Of a DNA stretch of 64,000 nt, positions 53,043 through 61,002 are shown piece by piece (position 1 is the stretch's first letter; every line of letters starts with the position of its first letter). This stretch comes from Natrinema sp031626495 (GTDB taxonomy: Archaea > Halobacteriota > Halobacteria > Halobacteriales > Natrialbaceae). The stretch spans positions 248,001-312,000 of the forward strand of contig NZ_JAMQOJ010000008.1 of the NCBI RefSeq assembly GCF_031626495.1, in the 5' to 3' direction. A model generated the notes under the pieces. The model was not told where the DNA came from, searched no databases, and was given only the letters and a program-made list of their open reading frames with translations. The position numbers and the translations under genes are program-made.

Positions 53043-53312
53043 ATGACCAGTGATCAGCTTAGACAACCAGTCGTCGTACAGCCAGAGGAGCCACGGTGCT
53101 TCTCGTGGACAGCCTTTTGTGAGTACTACGGCGTTCCGCCCATTGACTACCAGAACACGGCTGACGGCTCACGTAGAGCCTCAGAACCAGACACGGACTC
53201 AGGGAATATACCGGAAGGCGAGCACCACATACCTGCGACAACCGACCGCCCACGAACTACGGACGTAGATCAGGCCGCAGAGTCCCTAAGCCTCTATCAA
53301 GGAATAGATTAG
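53043..53312 (+). CDS. 89-residue element protein of unknown function
   Basis: Begins MTSDQLRQPVVVQPEEPRCF and contains FSWTAFCEYYGVPPIDYQNT, a plausible folded core, then a hydrophilic Asp/Glu/Thr tail. It follows the integrase on the same strand by 150 bases. Sequence resembles no family I know. Composition is consistent with a real element gene. Confidence 0.55.
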   Translation: MTSDQLRQPVVVQPEEPRCFSWTAFCEYYGVPPIDYQNTADGSRRASEPDTDSGNIPEGEHHIPATTDRPRTTDVDQAAESLSLYQGID

Positions 53313-53314
53313 CA

Positions 53315-53478
53315 AACCGTGTTAGTCAAGTAGAAACAATTATATAGAGGTTGGCTTTCTCAAATTCGGCAGGGAGAGGCCCTGAAAACCTTGTTTACGA
53401 CACGGTATATATACCGTTGTCTATACTATTAAGTGAGGGAGGTTGAACCGGCTGGCCGCTCGAGGCTTGAGACCAGAC
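53315..53478. repeat. 164-bp tandem repeat, unit 1
   Basis: Starts AACCGTGTTA and includes ATTATATAG, GTTTACGA, the perfect palindrome CGGTATATATACCG (53403-53416) and TTAAGTGAGGGAGGT. The same landmarks recur exactly 164 bases later. TATA-like boxes occur twice per unit. Confidence 0.85.
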
Positions 53479-53642
53479 AACCGTGTTACTGGCAGGGATA
53501 CGCTTATATAGAAGGTAGATTCCCCGAATTTGGCGGATTGGAGCCCTGAGGAGCTTGTTTACGATAGGGTACATATACCGTTGTGTATTACTGTTAAGTG
53601 AGGGAGGTCAAATCGGTCGGCACTCAGGCTCAAACATCTATG
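53479..53642. repeat. 164-bp tandem repeat, unit 2
   Basis: Diverged copy of unit 1. AACCGTGTTA, CTTATATAG, GAGCCCTGA, CTTGTTTACGA, ATATACCGTTGT and GTTAAGTGAGGGAGGT align at a constant 164-base offset. The palindrome is imperfect here. A weaker third copy of the last part lies at about 53741-53785. Confidence 0.85.
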
Positions 53643-54676
53643 TCAAGGAAAAGAGACGATTCTGATAGTACTCTCCCCCTGATTTCGTAGAGGGCCGGTA
53701 GAACCATTGACTACTCCCTAAACGGGAGACAAATGGATAGATGTATATACTTCCGAGTATAACATATTAGTGAGAGAGTCGAGCGACTGGCTTCTCAAGA
53801 GTGTTCGCCCACGGCACTCAGCCCTCACGGGATCACCCGGCGGAACGTCGGGAGTGGGATACGCAAAACTCCACGATTGAGGTCAAGGCGGGTATCCATC
53901 GGGTACTCGTCTCGGTCCCTGTGTCGGATGGTGAGGGGCCATGTGCGAGCAGGTCGGACTGGGGAACACAACCCGGCGAGACTGATGACCGCATATGGCG
54001 ACTAACACCTCTTAGGTAGGTCCGAAGCAGGCCGGCTGAGGTGGAGAACGTTCCCAGCGCGGGAGCTGTCTAAGGATCGTTCTTCGGAATTGTAAATAAC
54101 CGATGGTAACTCTACCAGAGTAACCAGTCAGACAACTCTACGTATTCTTACTTGCTGTGAATCCACCGGAAGGCGCGAGATTAACGTCTTACCGAAAGTG
54201 CTCATGATCAAGTAGACTACTCTCTTGTAGAACAACCGCCTCCTGTAATACTTCCTCAGAGAAAATATTCTCAGGAGGGGTTGAGAATAAGGGTAGTATC
54301 TCGAGGCTTCTGGTATTTTCTCTGTGAAATAGGAACAGTGAACCGTTCTCTACTGGTTTCGAGTGCTTATACTGCCTGTTACACTATTTGATAGCCATTG
54401 AGGGGGTGACAGTTGTGACATTGGACCGTTCACTCTCTTCAGGGTACCGTAGGTTCGTCTCAGAAATTTTCTGATTTGAGAACCTAATAAGGGATCTGTC
54501 AAATATAGTGTGTAACCGTAGATCACACTACGGAACAGGAATCCCCCTTACGGGGGTAATATCTCTCCATTTCCCGGATTCGTGACCCGGAGGCTCACTT
54601 GGAAGGTATTGGCTGAAAGACTTCCCCCGACCCAACAGGGTGTAACCGCGAGTCAGAACGCGGCGGGGGCATTTCC
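53643..54676. other. Non-coding or weakly coding core of the element
   Basis: About 1 kb without a convincing gene; a GTG frame at 53801-54019 (72 codons) has poor composition. Stems: CCTCCTG/CAGGAGG at 54239-54278 enclosing GAGAA/TTCTC; a long hairpin at 54450-54486 (TAGGTTC ... GAACCTA with TCAGAAA/TTTCTGA inside); and the leader structures at 54506-54556. It may contain an origin, promoters or RNA genes. Confidence 0.5.
54506..54556 (+). promoter_or_regulatory. Leader with mutually exclusive hairpins
   Basis: TAGTGTG (54506-54512) can pair with CACACTA (54524-54530), or CCGTAG (54516-54521) with CTACGG (54528-54533); the two stems share bases and exclude each other. A third stem CCCCC/GGGGG lies at 54543-54556. 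It ends 120 bases before the 116-residue gene. This resembles switch-like RNA, but only pairing has been seen. Confidence 0.35.
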
Positions 54677-55027
54677 ATGAGTGGAAAGAACAACCCATAC
54701 AGCAAAGACGGCGAATCGGTGCGCGACTTCCTCGACGACTTCGAAAGGCGAACTTTTGACCGGTTCGAACAGCGCCGCCAGGATCGCCGTGAAGAGCGTG
54801 TAGCACAAGCGACGGCAGAGTTCCAAGAAACTACTGAAAGCGCACAGGGCTCCCCTCATGGCGTTGACGCGGCGTCGTGGGAAGAAGCCGCTGATGGGGC
54901 ACGGGACGATGTAGAAGCGTGGTTTAAAGAAAAACAGGAGTGGCGGCGACAGTTTCGAGAAGCTTACGCTGAAACGCTTGTGATGGATGAGGCGGAAGAT
55001 GGCGGCGGCGGGGGTTCCCGTCTGTAA
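54677..55027 (+). CDS. Charged helical element protein (116 aa)
   Basis: MSGKNNPYSKDGESVRDFLD is followed by a long charged helix (FERRTFDRFEQRRQDRREER) and a second one near the end (EAWFKEKQEWRRQFREAYAE), then a Gly tail. The Arg-rich helices could bind nucleic acid or self-assemble. No family recognised. Real-gene evidence is the consistent codon usage and the long clean frame. Confidence 0.6.
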   Translation: MSGKNNPYSKDGESVRDFLDDFERRTFDRFEQRRQDRREERVAQATAEFQETTESAQGSPHGVDAASWEEAADGARDDVEAWFKEKQEWRRQFREAYAETLVMDEAEDGGGGGSRL

Positions 55028-55178
55028 TCTGGGAAAATAGACACCGACCGCGCAGAAAATTGACTCAGGTTAGAATAACTCCGGCGTATGGAGACCAGTG
55101 TTAGAACGTACTGATTGAACCGACGAGTCTTGTGCTGGGTACGGCGATCGGGCTGGGGCTTCCCGAGGTTGCCGGAAG

Positions 55179-55241
55179 ATGGTTGCCTCGAGCGTCGCGA
55201 TCAAGGAGAAGTGCCAGGAGACGGTGGAGAAGGCCGAGTAA
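55179..55241 (+). CDS. Possible 20-codon peptide coupled to the next ORF
   Basis: Encodes MVASSVAIKEKCQETVEKAE and ends in TAATG, overlapping the next ATG by one base, the pattern of translational coupling. The neighbouring frame upstream reads like part of a membrane protein (VLGTAIGLGLPEVAGRWLP), so this may be debris of a larger frameshifted gene. Confidence 0.3.
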   Translation: MVASSVAIKEKCQETVEKAE

Positions 55242-55369
55242 TGGTTCTTCCTGTGGTTCCAACGGAAGAGTTCGCGAACGATTACCTCGCTTTCGCAAGC
55301 GTAGTGGGTATCTTTGCCGTTCTCATGTATGGGTCCGGCAGTCGGTTCGGCCCACTCAAAACGACATGA
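55241..55369 (+). CDS. 42-residue single-pass membrane peptide
   Basis: MVLPVVPTEEFANDYLAFAS runs into a hydrophobic helix (ASVVGIFAVLMYGSG). The ATG overlaps the preceding TAA. Such short membrane peptides are frequent in archaeal viruses and plasmids. Function unknown; could be the tail of a disrupted gene. Confidence 0.4.
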   Translation: MVLPVVPTEEFANDYLAFASVVGIFAVLMYGSGSRFGPLKTT

Positions 55370-55408
55370 TTGGTGTCCTTCGGCCTGAGAATATCGCTCA
55401 GGGTAGTG

Positions 55409-56125
55409 TTATGTGTCCTTGAGGCCGCTGACAAGTTCACCATCACGATTCCATTTGCATGATTCACTCTCGGCCACGGCTTGCCTTAGGCGAATTCTAT
55501 CTGAGGTAATAACGATATCCGCTTGGAAACTCCAACTATTCACTCCCCACGTTAATTCTGTAGCCTTGAGCTTCTTTTCATTGGGCACGTTGACTTCGGC
55601 ACGATAGCTCCCGTACTTATACTCTGCCTCCTCATCGAGATCCACATCTCCACCCACGCCAATATCTACTGTCTTCTCAACAAGCAGATCACCCTCATGT
55701 TCAATACGAACATTAGCTGTCAAATTTCTCTCAGTGGCATTTTCAACTTGTACGGCACTCGTTTTGGGTAACATTTCCTCAGCACGCAGACGTGTGACCT
55801 CTCCGCCAGGTTCGACACTCAGTTCATAATACACACGCTCACCGTCCTTACGGCGTGAAATATATGATCCGTTGATATCGACTACTTCGGGGAGAAGAAG
55901 TTCTCCCGCAGTCTCGTAGTGATCGTCCTCAATAGCAGTTCTCGCTTCATCTTTAGCGGTGTCCGGTAACGAATTCACATCAATGATATACTTACCACAT
56001 CGCTCATACTCCCTCTGATCGGCTCCTCCGTTATTTGTACTGGTCCCTCTGTTTAGCCCAGTTATACATCCAGCAGTTGTGACTGTCCCCATAGAGAGTA
56101 CAGTGAGAAGTGTTCGTCGTTTCAT
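55409..56125 (-). CDS. Tat-type lipoprotein of unknown function
   Basis: A 238-residue protein. MKRRTLLTVLSMGTVTTAGC combines basic residues, a hydrophobic stretch and a lipobox ending in C20. Mature region: Asp/Gly linker, CGKYIIDVNSLPDTAKDEAR, then beta-rich repeats (NLTANVRIEHEGDLLVEKTV, KATELTWGVNSWSFQADIVI), perhaps an Ig-like domain. A TATA-like ACTTATCC lies about 28 bases upstream on the minus strand. It could mark the host surface or act in adhesion or exclusion. Confidence 0.75.
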   Translation of the reverse strand: MKRRTLLTVLSMGTVTTAGCITGLNRGTSTNNGGADQREYERCGKYIIDVNSLPDTAKDEARTAIEDDHYETAGELLLPEVVDINGSYISRRKDGERVYYELSVEPGGEVTRLRAEEMLPKTSAVQVENATERNLTANVRIEHEGDLLVEKTVDIGVGGDVDLDEEAEYKYGSYRAEVNVPNEKKLKATELTWGVNSWSFQADIVITSDRIRLRQAVAESESCKWNRDGELVSGLKDT

Positions 56126-56258
56126 TGGGAAGAGGTGAGGGGAGGAGGATAAGTGCCTTCTGGATACTCCCGCTTAGTACAGGCGATAGACGTAACACCC
56201 GGTATAACGATTTTCAAGTGGATAACACCTATTGCGTTAGAAGCATGATTTTGATCCA

Positions 56259-56771
56259 ATGGATTCAGACTGGGCGGTTATCCCACTCGGGTTTCTCGCC
56301 TTCGTACTTCTTGTTGGACTTGGCATATTCATAGTATTTCATGTAGTACCAGATGGGCAGACAGGAGGTGTGCATATTGATAGCTATCCATTTGGTCCCG
56401 AGAAACCGATCCCTTTGAATTCCTCGAATGTCGTGGACTACACTACAGAATACGAAGAGCGCTTGTTCTATAACGATCTCCTTGCGAGCCGTAACTACAG
56501 TTTCTATTCCGATGAAAGAGTGATAGCCAACTGTACCGCTATCTCAGTCTCGAACGTCAGTACAGATGAGTTCCGTGTCGGTTTAGCGTGTCGGGGTGGG
56601 ATTCCCGTCGTCGAATCGCCGTGGTCTGAATCGGGGGAGTATACTTATTCCGAATCGGAGGAGTTCACGTACTCAGTCACCTACCATATAACGGAGAACA
56701 CGACACAGCAGACCGGATTCCAGAACTACCCCTTTGAAACGGATAGGGAGTTCAATAACGAAAGACAGTAG
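56259..56771 (+). CDS. Anchored extracellular protein (170 aa)
   Basis: MDSDWAVIPLGFLAFVLLVG begins a single membrane helix (7-29). The rest is extracellular, Ser/Thr/Asn/Glu-rich with several NxS/T sites (NSSN, NYSF, NCTA, NVST, NTTQ) suited to N-glycosylation, and two Cys that may pair. It lies between the lipoprotein and attR. No family recognised. Confidence 0.7.
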   Translation: MDSDWAVIPLGFLAFVLLVGLGIFIVFHVVPDGQTGGVHIDSYPFGPEKPIPLNSSNVVDYTTEYEERLFYNDLLASRNYSFYSDERVIANCTAISVSNVSTDEFRVGLACRGGIPVVESPWSESGEYTYSESEEFTYSVTYHITENTTQQTGFQNYPFETDREFNNERQ

Positions 56772-57023
56772 ATTCACATGAGCGTATAGCAAGCGGCTGA
56801 CCATGGAGAAGACACGTATCCCCCTACGCTTACCCGCCCCCGCTTCGTTCCAGTGTTTTGACTGACCTACCGGAATTTTTATCACTTCCACTGCGGTACC
56901 GGCAGATAACCGGCATACGTGGTGGTCACCGTTCGGTGATTGACTGGGTTCCCGTATCGGTAATCTGATACGGTATATAAGGAATGGCCCGCCGTCTGCG
57001 GGTTTTGGAGCCCTCACGAAGTG

Positions 57024-57043
57024 AATGGGGTCGGAGGGATTTG
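57024..57043. repeat. attR: attachment core at the tRNA-Trp 3' end
   Basis: Identical to 51760-51779. Bases 57026-57043 are the 3' terminal acceptor and T-arm part of tRNA-Trp, so integration restored the gene. Confidence 0.9.
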
Positions 57044-57200
57044 AACCCCCGATCTACTGATATCTCCGGTGCGCCTCGGAACTCCAGAGGGTCATCACAC
57101 GGACACTGATCAGGTGCCCGATCAGTATATCAGTCTGGAGTGTCGTCCCGGGCGCGTTGCCTCTGGAGTCAGCCGCCATGCCTGGCTTGGCCACGACCCC
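57026..57200 (-). tRNA. tRNA-Trp (CCA) with a 101-nt intron carrying a C/D guide
   Basis: On the minus strand GGGGTCG (57200-57194) pairs with CGACCCC (57033-57027), with A73 at 57026. The anticodon CCA is at 57166-57164; the stem is GCTGA/TCAGT. The intron is 57062-57162, between positions 37 and 38. It contains TGATGA (box C-like) and CTGA (box D-like), and CCTCTGGAGT, which is complementary to the anticodon loop sequence ACTCCAGAGG. This is the known haloarchaeal pre-tRNA-Trp intron that guides 2'-O-methylation of C34 and U39. Confidence 0.95.
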
Positions 57201-57257
57201 TCGAGTCTCAGTTGGGCCATCCACCCTAAAGTGGTTTCGATTCGGTACAGAACCGCA

Positions 57258-58166
57258 CTACAGCCACGGGGCCCGACCCGCCGTCTCCGTGCCGTCGTCG
57301 TTCGGATACGCACTCGAATCGTCCTCGCTCTTTGCGACTGCCGGCTCGCTCGAGTCGGCCACGCCGCCGCCGTCGGTCACCGCCCCCATCTGGGCGGCCG
57401 CGTCGTTCGCGTCGGCGCTGGAACTTGAGTCCGTGCCGCCGCCGATCGGAAGGTCGATCGCGAACAGGGCGGCGACGACCAGCGCGGCCAGCGGTGCCTG
57501 TCCGAAGGCCATTCCGAGCAGGGACAGGGGGAGCAGACCCAGTGCGACCGCGCTGCCGAATCGGAATCGGTCGATGTCCATGTACTCCCGGAGGTAGGGG
57601 CCGGTCAGCGCGACCGCCAGCGCGAAGGCGACCCCGACGGCCGCCGCCAGCGTCGCGTGGGCCACGAGGACGGGATCGGTCATCACCCGGACCGTCAGGC
57701 CCGAAGGGTCGACGCTGGCGACCAGCCCGAGCCCGATGACGACGACCGGGTTAGGGAGGTAGTCGCCGATGGTCGCGCTGGCGGTTTTGGCCGCGATGGC
57801 GGCGATGACCAGCGCCGCGAAGCGCTCGAAGACGACGATGTCGAGGACGCTTTCGATCGTGGGCGCGAGTGCCGCCTCGAGCGCCGCGAGCAGGATCAGC
57901 GGGAGGCCGATGAGCATGACGACCGCCGCCTGCTCGCCGGGCGTGCCATCCATGTCCGCGAGGATGACGGCGACGGTGGCGCTCCCGCCGAAGATCAGCA
58001 GGCCGACCTGGATCGCGCCCAGGGGTTCGTTGAGCGCGCCCGCGAGGATCAGCGCGGGAAAGACGCCGTCGACTAACGGGAGCATCATCACCAGTGCGAG
58101 TAGCCTGGCGTCACCGCCGACGATGCGCTCCATGCGGAGCGCAACCGGGTGCTGTGACGTACTCAT
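57258..58166 (-). CDS. DUF5794-like polytopic membrane protein
   Basis: A 302-residue protein with seven or more membrane segments (LLALVMMLPLVDGVFPALIL, AVVMLIGLPLILLAALEAAL, LAAAVGVAFALAVALTGPYL) and a disordered acidic C-terminal tail of about 65 residues. I recognise it as the haloarchaeal family annotated DUF5794, commonly next to tRNA-Trp. Function unknown. Confidence 0.8.
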   Translation of the reverse strand: MSTSQHPVALRMERIVGGDARLLALVMMLPLVDGVFPALILAGALNEPLGAIQVGLLIFGGSATVAVILADMDGTPGEQAAVVMLIGLPLILLAALEAALAPTIESVLDIVVFERFAALVIAAIAAKTASATIGDYLPNPVVVIGLGLVASVDPSGLTVRVMTDPVLVAHATLAAAVGVAFALAVALTGPYLREYMDIDRFRFGSAVALGLLPLSLLGMAFGQAPLAALVVAALFAIDLPIGGGTDSSSSADANDAAAQMGAVTDGGGVADSSEPAVAKSEDDSSAYPNDDGTETAGRAPWL

Positions 58167-58674
58167 CGGTCAGGGCCGATGGCCGTGACCCGAGGCCTGT
58201 GGGCGATATGACGGGCAGTCCCGTACCGACCGGTCCGCACACCGGGAGATCGCATTGGGATTGGGGCCTCGCGCTGTGAGTTTCTGTGTAAAATTCCCGA
58301 ACTGGGTGGCGACGGAGTCGAAGCTCGTCCGACCATCGGTTCGGGCTGCGGCTGCACTCACAGCGTACATACCCCAACAAACGGATGGCCGGTCAATAAA
58401 CATTGCGTGGGACGAGCTTTCACGGGTCGGTAGAAGTTCGACGGAATCGGATAGAGTCGTACAGAAATGTCCAGATCTGGTCCGAAGGTGACCAACCGTC
58501 ACTCCGGCGGAGGAGGACCGATGGAGAACTGACCGGTCGGAATCGCGTGCAGACGGCGAGGCGACACGATAGACCGTCGAGTGACGAGCGGCATCGGCCG
58601 TTGACGGCCTCGACAACGGTTCACAACCGCATTCATCTCGCAACGCTTTTGGCCCGGGGGTCCGGACGGTTTAC
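58167..58674. other. Intergenic region with the guaB promoter
   Basis: No gene is supported in these 508 bases. A TATA-like CGCTTTTGG lies about 28 bases before the guaB ATG, consistent with a leaderless mRNA. Confidence 0.4.
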
Positions 58675-60177
58675 ATGGCGAACGACGTTCCCGAGCACGA
58701 GCCCTATTCCTCGAAACTGCAGGTACCGGAAGCGTTAACGTTCGACGACGTTCTTCTCCGCCCCAAGGAGAGTCGCGTCGAACCCGACGACGCGGACCTC
58801 ACCTCGAACGTCTCGAAGAACGTCGAGGTTTCGGTCCCCATCCTCTCGGCGGCGATGGACACCGTCACCGAGAGCGACATGGCGATCGCGATGGCCCGCC
58901 ACGGCGGCCTCGGAGTTCTCCACCGAAACATGAACATCGACGAGATGGTCGAGGAGATCGGCCGCGTCAAGAGCGCCGACGAACTCATCATCCCGCTGGA
59001 CCAGGTCGTCACCGCAGACCCCGAAATGTCCGTCCGCGAGGTCGACGAACTGATGGCCCGCCAGGGCGTCGGCGGGGCACCCGTCGTCAACACCAACGGC
59101 GAGGTTCTGGGTATCATCTCGAGCACGGACATCCGGCCCCACCTCGAGGTCAACGAGGACGACCCGGTCACCGAGGCGATGACCGACGAGGTCATCACGG
59201 CCCACGAGGACATCGACGCCCGCGATGCGTTCGAACTGATGTACGACCACAAGATCGAGCGCGTCCCCGTCGTCGACGACGAGAACCTGCTCGTCGGCCT
59301 CGTCACCATGCAGGGCATCCTCCAGCGCCGAGAGTACAAAGAGGCCGTCCGCGACGAGGACGGTCGCCTCCGGTGTGGCGTCGCCGTCAGTCCGTTCGAG
59401 ACCGACCGTGCGCTCGCCGCGGACGAGGCGGGTGCGGACATCCTGTTCATCGATACCGCGCACGCGCACAACCTGAACGTGATCGACGGCGCTCGAGAGA
59501 TCAAGGAGTCCGTCGACGCAGACGTCGTCGTCGGCAACATCGGTACCCGCGAGGCGGCCGCAGACCTGGTCGAGTTCGCGGACGGTCTGAAGGTCGGCAT
59601 CGGTCCCGGCTCGATCTGTACCACCCGCGTCGTCTCCGGTTCGGGCATGCCCCAGATCACGGCCGTCGCGCAGGTCGCAGACGTGGCCGCCGAACACGAC
59701 GTGCCCGTGATCGCCGACGGCGGCATCCGCTACTCCGGGGACGCGATCAAGGCGGTCGCCGCCGGCGCGGACGCGGTCATGCTCGGCTCCTACTTCGCCG
59801 GAACCGACGAGGCGCCCGGCCGCGTCGTCACGATGAACGGCAAGAAGTACAAGCAGTACCGCGGCATGGGATCGGTCGGCGCGATGAAATCCGGCGACAG
59901 CGACCGATACCTGAAAGAGGAACCCGACGAAGACGACGAGTACGTCCCCGAAGGCGTCGAGGCGGCGACGCCGTACAAGGGCTCGCTGCAGTCCGAACTC
60001 CACCAGCTCGCGGGCGGCATGCAGTCGGGCATGGGCTACGTCGGCGCGGAGACGATTCCCGAGTTCAAGGAGCGATCGGAGTTCGTCCGCGTCTCCTCGG
60101 CCGGCCAGGCCGAGAGCCACGCCCACGACGTCGTCATCACCGACGAAGCGCCGAACTACTCGCCCGATAGCGAGTAA
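58675..60177 (+). CDS. guaB: Inosine-5'-monophosphate dehydrogenase
   Basis: A 500-residue IMPDH that oxidises IMP to XMP with NAD+, the committed step of GMP synthesis. The TIM barrel is split by two CBS domains (about 100-215). The active-site loop reads GIGPGSICTTRVVSG with the catalytic Cys. The flap/phosphate region is MGSVGAMKSGDSDRY and the closing segment KGSLQSELHQLAGGMQSGMG. Full length. The CBS pair may bind adenine or guanine nucleotides for regulation. Confidence 0.97.
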   Translation: MANDVPEHEPYSSKLQVPEALTFDDVLLRPKESRVEPDDADLTSNVSKNVEVSVPILSAAMDTVTESDMAIAMARHGGLGVLHRNMNIDEMVEEIGRVKSADELIIPLDQVVTADPEMSVREVDELMARQGVGGAPVVNTNGEVLGIISSTDIRPHLEVNEDDPVTEAMTDEVITAHEDIDARDAFELMYDHKIERVPVVDDENLLVGLVTMQGILQRREYKEAVRDEDGRLRCGVAVSPFETDRALAADEAGADILFIDTAHAHNLNVIDGAREIKESVDADVVVGNIGTREAAADLVEFADGLKVGIGPGSICTTRVVSGSGMPQITAVAQVADVAAEHDVPVIADGGIRYSGDAIKAVAAGADAVMLGSYFAGTDEAPGRVVTMNGKKYKQYRGMGSVGAMKSGDSDRYLKEEPDEDDEYVPEGVEAATPYKGSLQSELHQLAGGMQSGMGYVGAETIPEFKERSEFVRVSSAGQAESHAHDVVITDEAPNYSPDSE

Positions 60178-60282
60178 CGGGGCGTGCGATTCGGCCGCTG
60201 AATCGTCTCTTTCGCCACCGCGTTCCCGTTCGTTGCTACGCGTCGCCGTTCGTCGAGCAGCACGAAAACCGTCTCGAGTCGC

Positions 60283-60894
60283 TCAGGGATCGAGGGTCGG
60301 CGTCGAGAACGCGCCCTCGTCCAGTTCGGGATCGTACTCCTCGATGGCCGCTCGGACGACCGTGAACACGCCCTGTTTACTCCACCGCGCCGTATTGACG
60401 TAGAGGTCGTAGAACGTGCGGTTGTCGATGTCGATCTCGTAATACGACTGATATCGGCCGGCCTCGCTGACCTCTCGGACGCGCATCTCGGCTTCGGTTT
60501 CGATGCGATCGTCGATGCGCTCAAGCCGGACGTCTTCGGGGGCGTCGAGCCAGATCCGCAGGTCCGCGCGCTCGCCGGCCAGCCAGCCCGCCAGACGGGA
60601 CTCGAGGATGAACGGCTTGTTTGCCATTCCCCACTTCTCGGCGATCTGCTGGAGGCGCTGGTCCAACGCGCGGTCGATCTCGTCGGACTCGTCGGCCTTC
60701 GCGGTGAGCTGATTGAGGCTCATATCGCGGTCCTCGGCGAGTTCGCGAAAGATATCGCCGCCGGAGACGTACGGACAGCCCATCGCGTCCGCGAGGCGTT
60801 CGCACAGCGTCGTCGCCCCACAGCCCGGCGGGCCTGAGACGGTGATGAAAAGCGTCGTGTCGATCCCCTCGGTCGAACTGTCTTGTGTGCCCAT
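60283..60894 (-). CDS. cmk: Cytidylate kinase, archaeal type
   Basis: A 203-residue P-loop kinase. Walker A is GPPGCGATTLCE near residue 21, MGCPYVSGGDIFRELAEDRD the NMP-binding start, and RIWLDAPEDVRLERI the lid region. It phosphorylates CMP/dCMP. The Ala-Thr-Thr in place of KST in the P-loop (GCGATT) deviates from the usual GKS/T Lys; archaeal homologues usually keep Lys, so this substitution merits note. The start is at MGTQDSS. Confidence 0.8.
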   Translation of the reverse strand: MGTQDSSTEGIDTTLFITVSGPPGCGATTLCERLADAMGCPYVSGGDIFRELAEDRDMSLNQLTAKADESDEIDRALDQRLQQIAEKWGMANKPFILESRLAGWLAGERADLRIWLDAPEDVRLERIDDRIETEAEMRVREVSEAGRYQSYYEIDIDNRTFYDLYVNTARWSKQGVFTVVRAAIEEYDPELDEGAFSTPTLDP

Positions 60895-61002
60895 ACGTTG
60901 ATCCACTCGGTCCCCCGTGAAAAGGTTCCGGCTCGGATTCGGCGATCGAACCCGTGAGCAGTACGTTCGGTAACGAATGGCGCGAATCGGGCCGAGCGGG
61001 AC

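Larger units (their letters stand above)
51760..57043. mobile_element. 5.3-kb integrated element in tRNA-Trp
   Basis: The element is bounded by an exact 20-bp direct repeat, one copy being the 3' end of intact tRNA-Trp. It carries a complete tyrosine recombinase beginning about 90 bases from attL. Contents: integrase, an 89-aa protein, two 164-bp repeats, about 1 kb of structured DNA, a 116-aa protein, a tiny membrane ORF, a Tat lipoprotein and an anchored exoprotein. GC is lower than in the flanks from about 53 kb on. No replication, capsid or conjugation gene is recognised, so it may be a satellite or a minimal integrative element. Confidence 0.88.

Noticed and set aside
53315..53785. The 164-bp repeats as a CRISPR array
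   Set aside because: Repeats are too long, only two full units exist, they diverge internally, and no cas gene is near.
53801..54019. A 72-codon GTG frame in the element's core
   Set aside because: Composition unlike the neighbouring genes, no promoter at the right distance, and no recognisable domain; left as part of the gene-free region.
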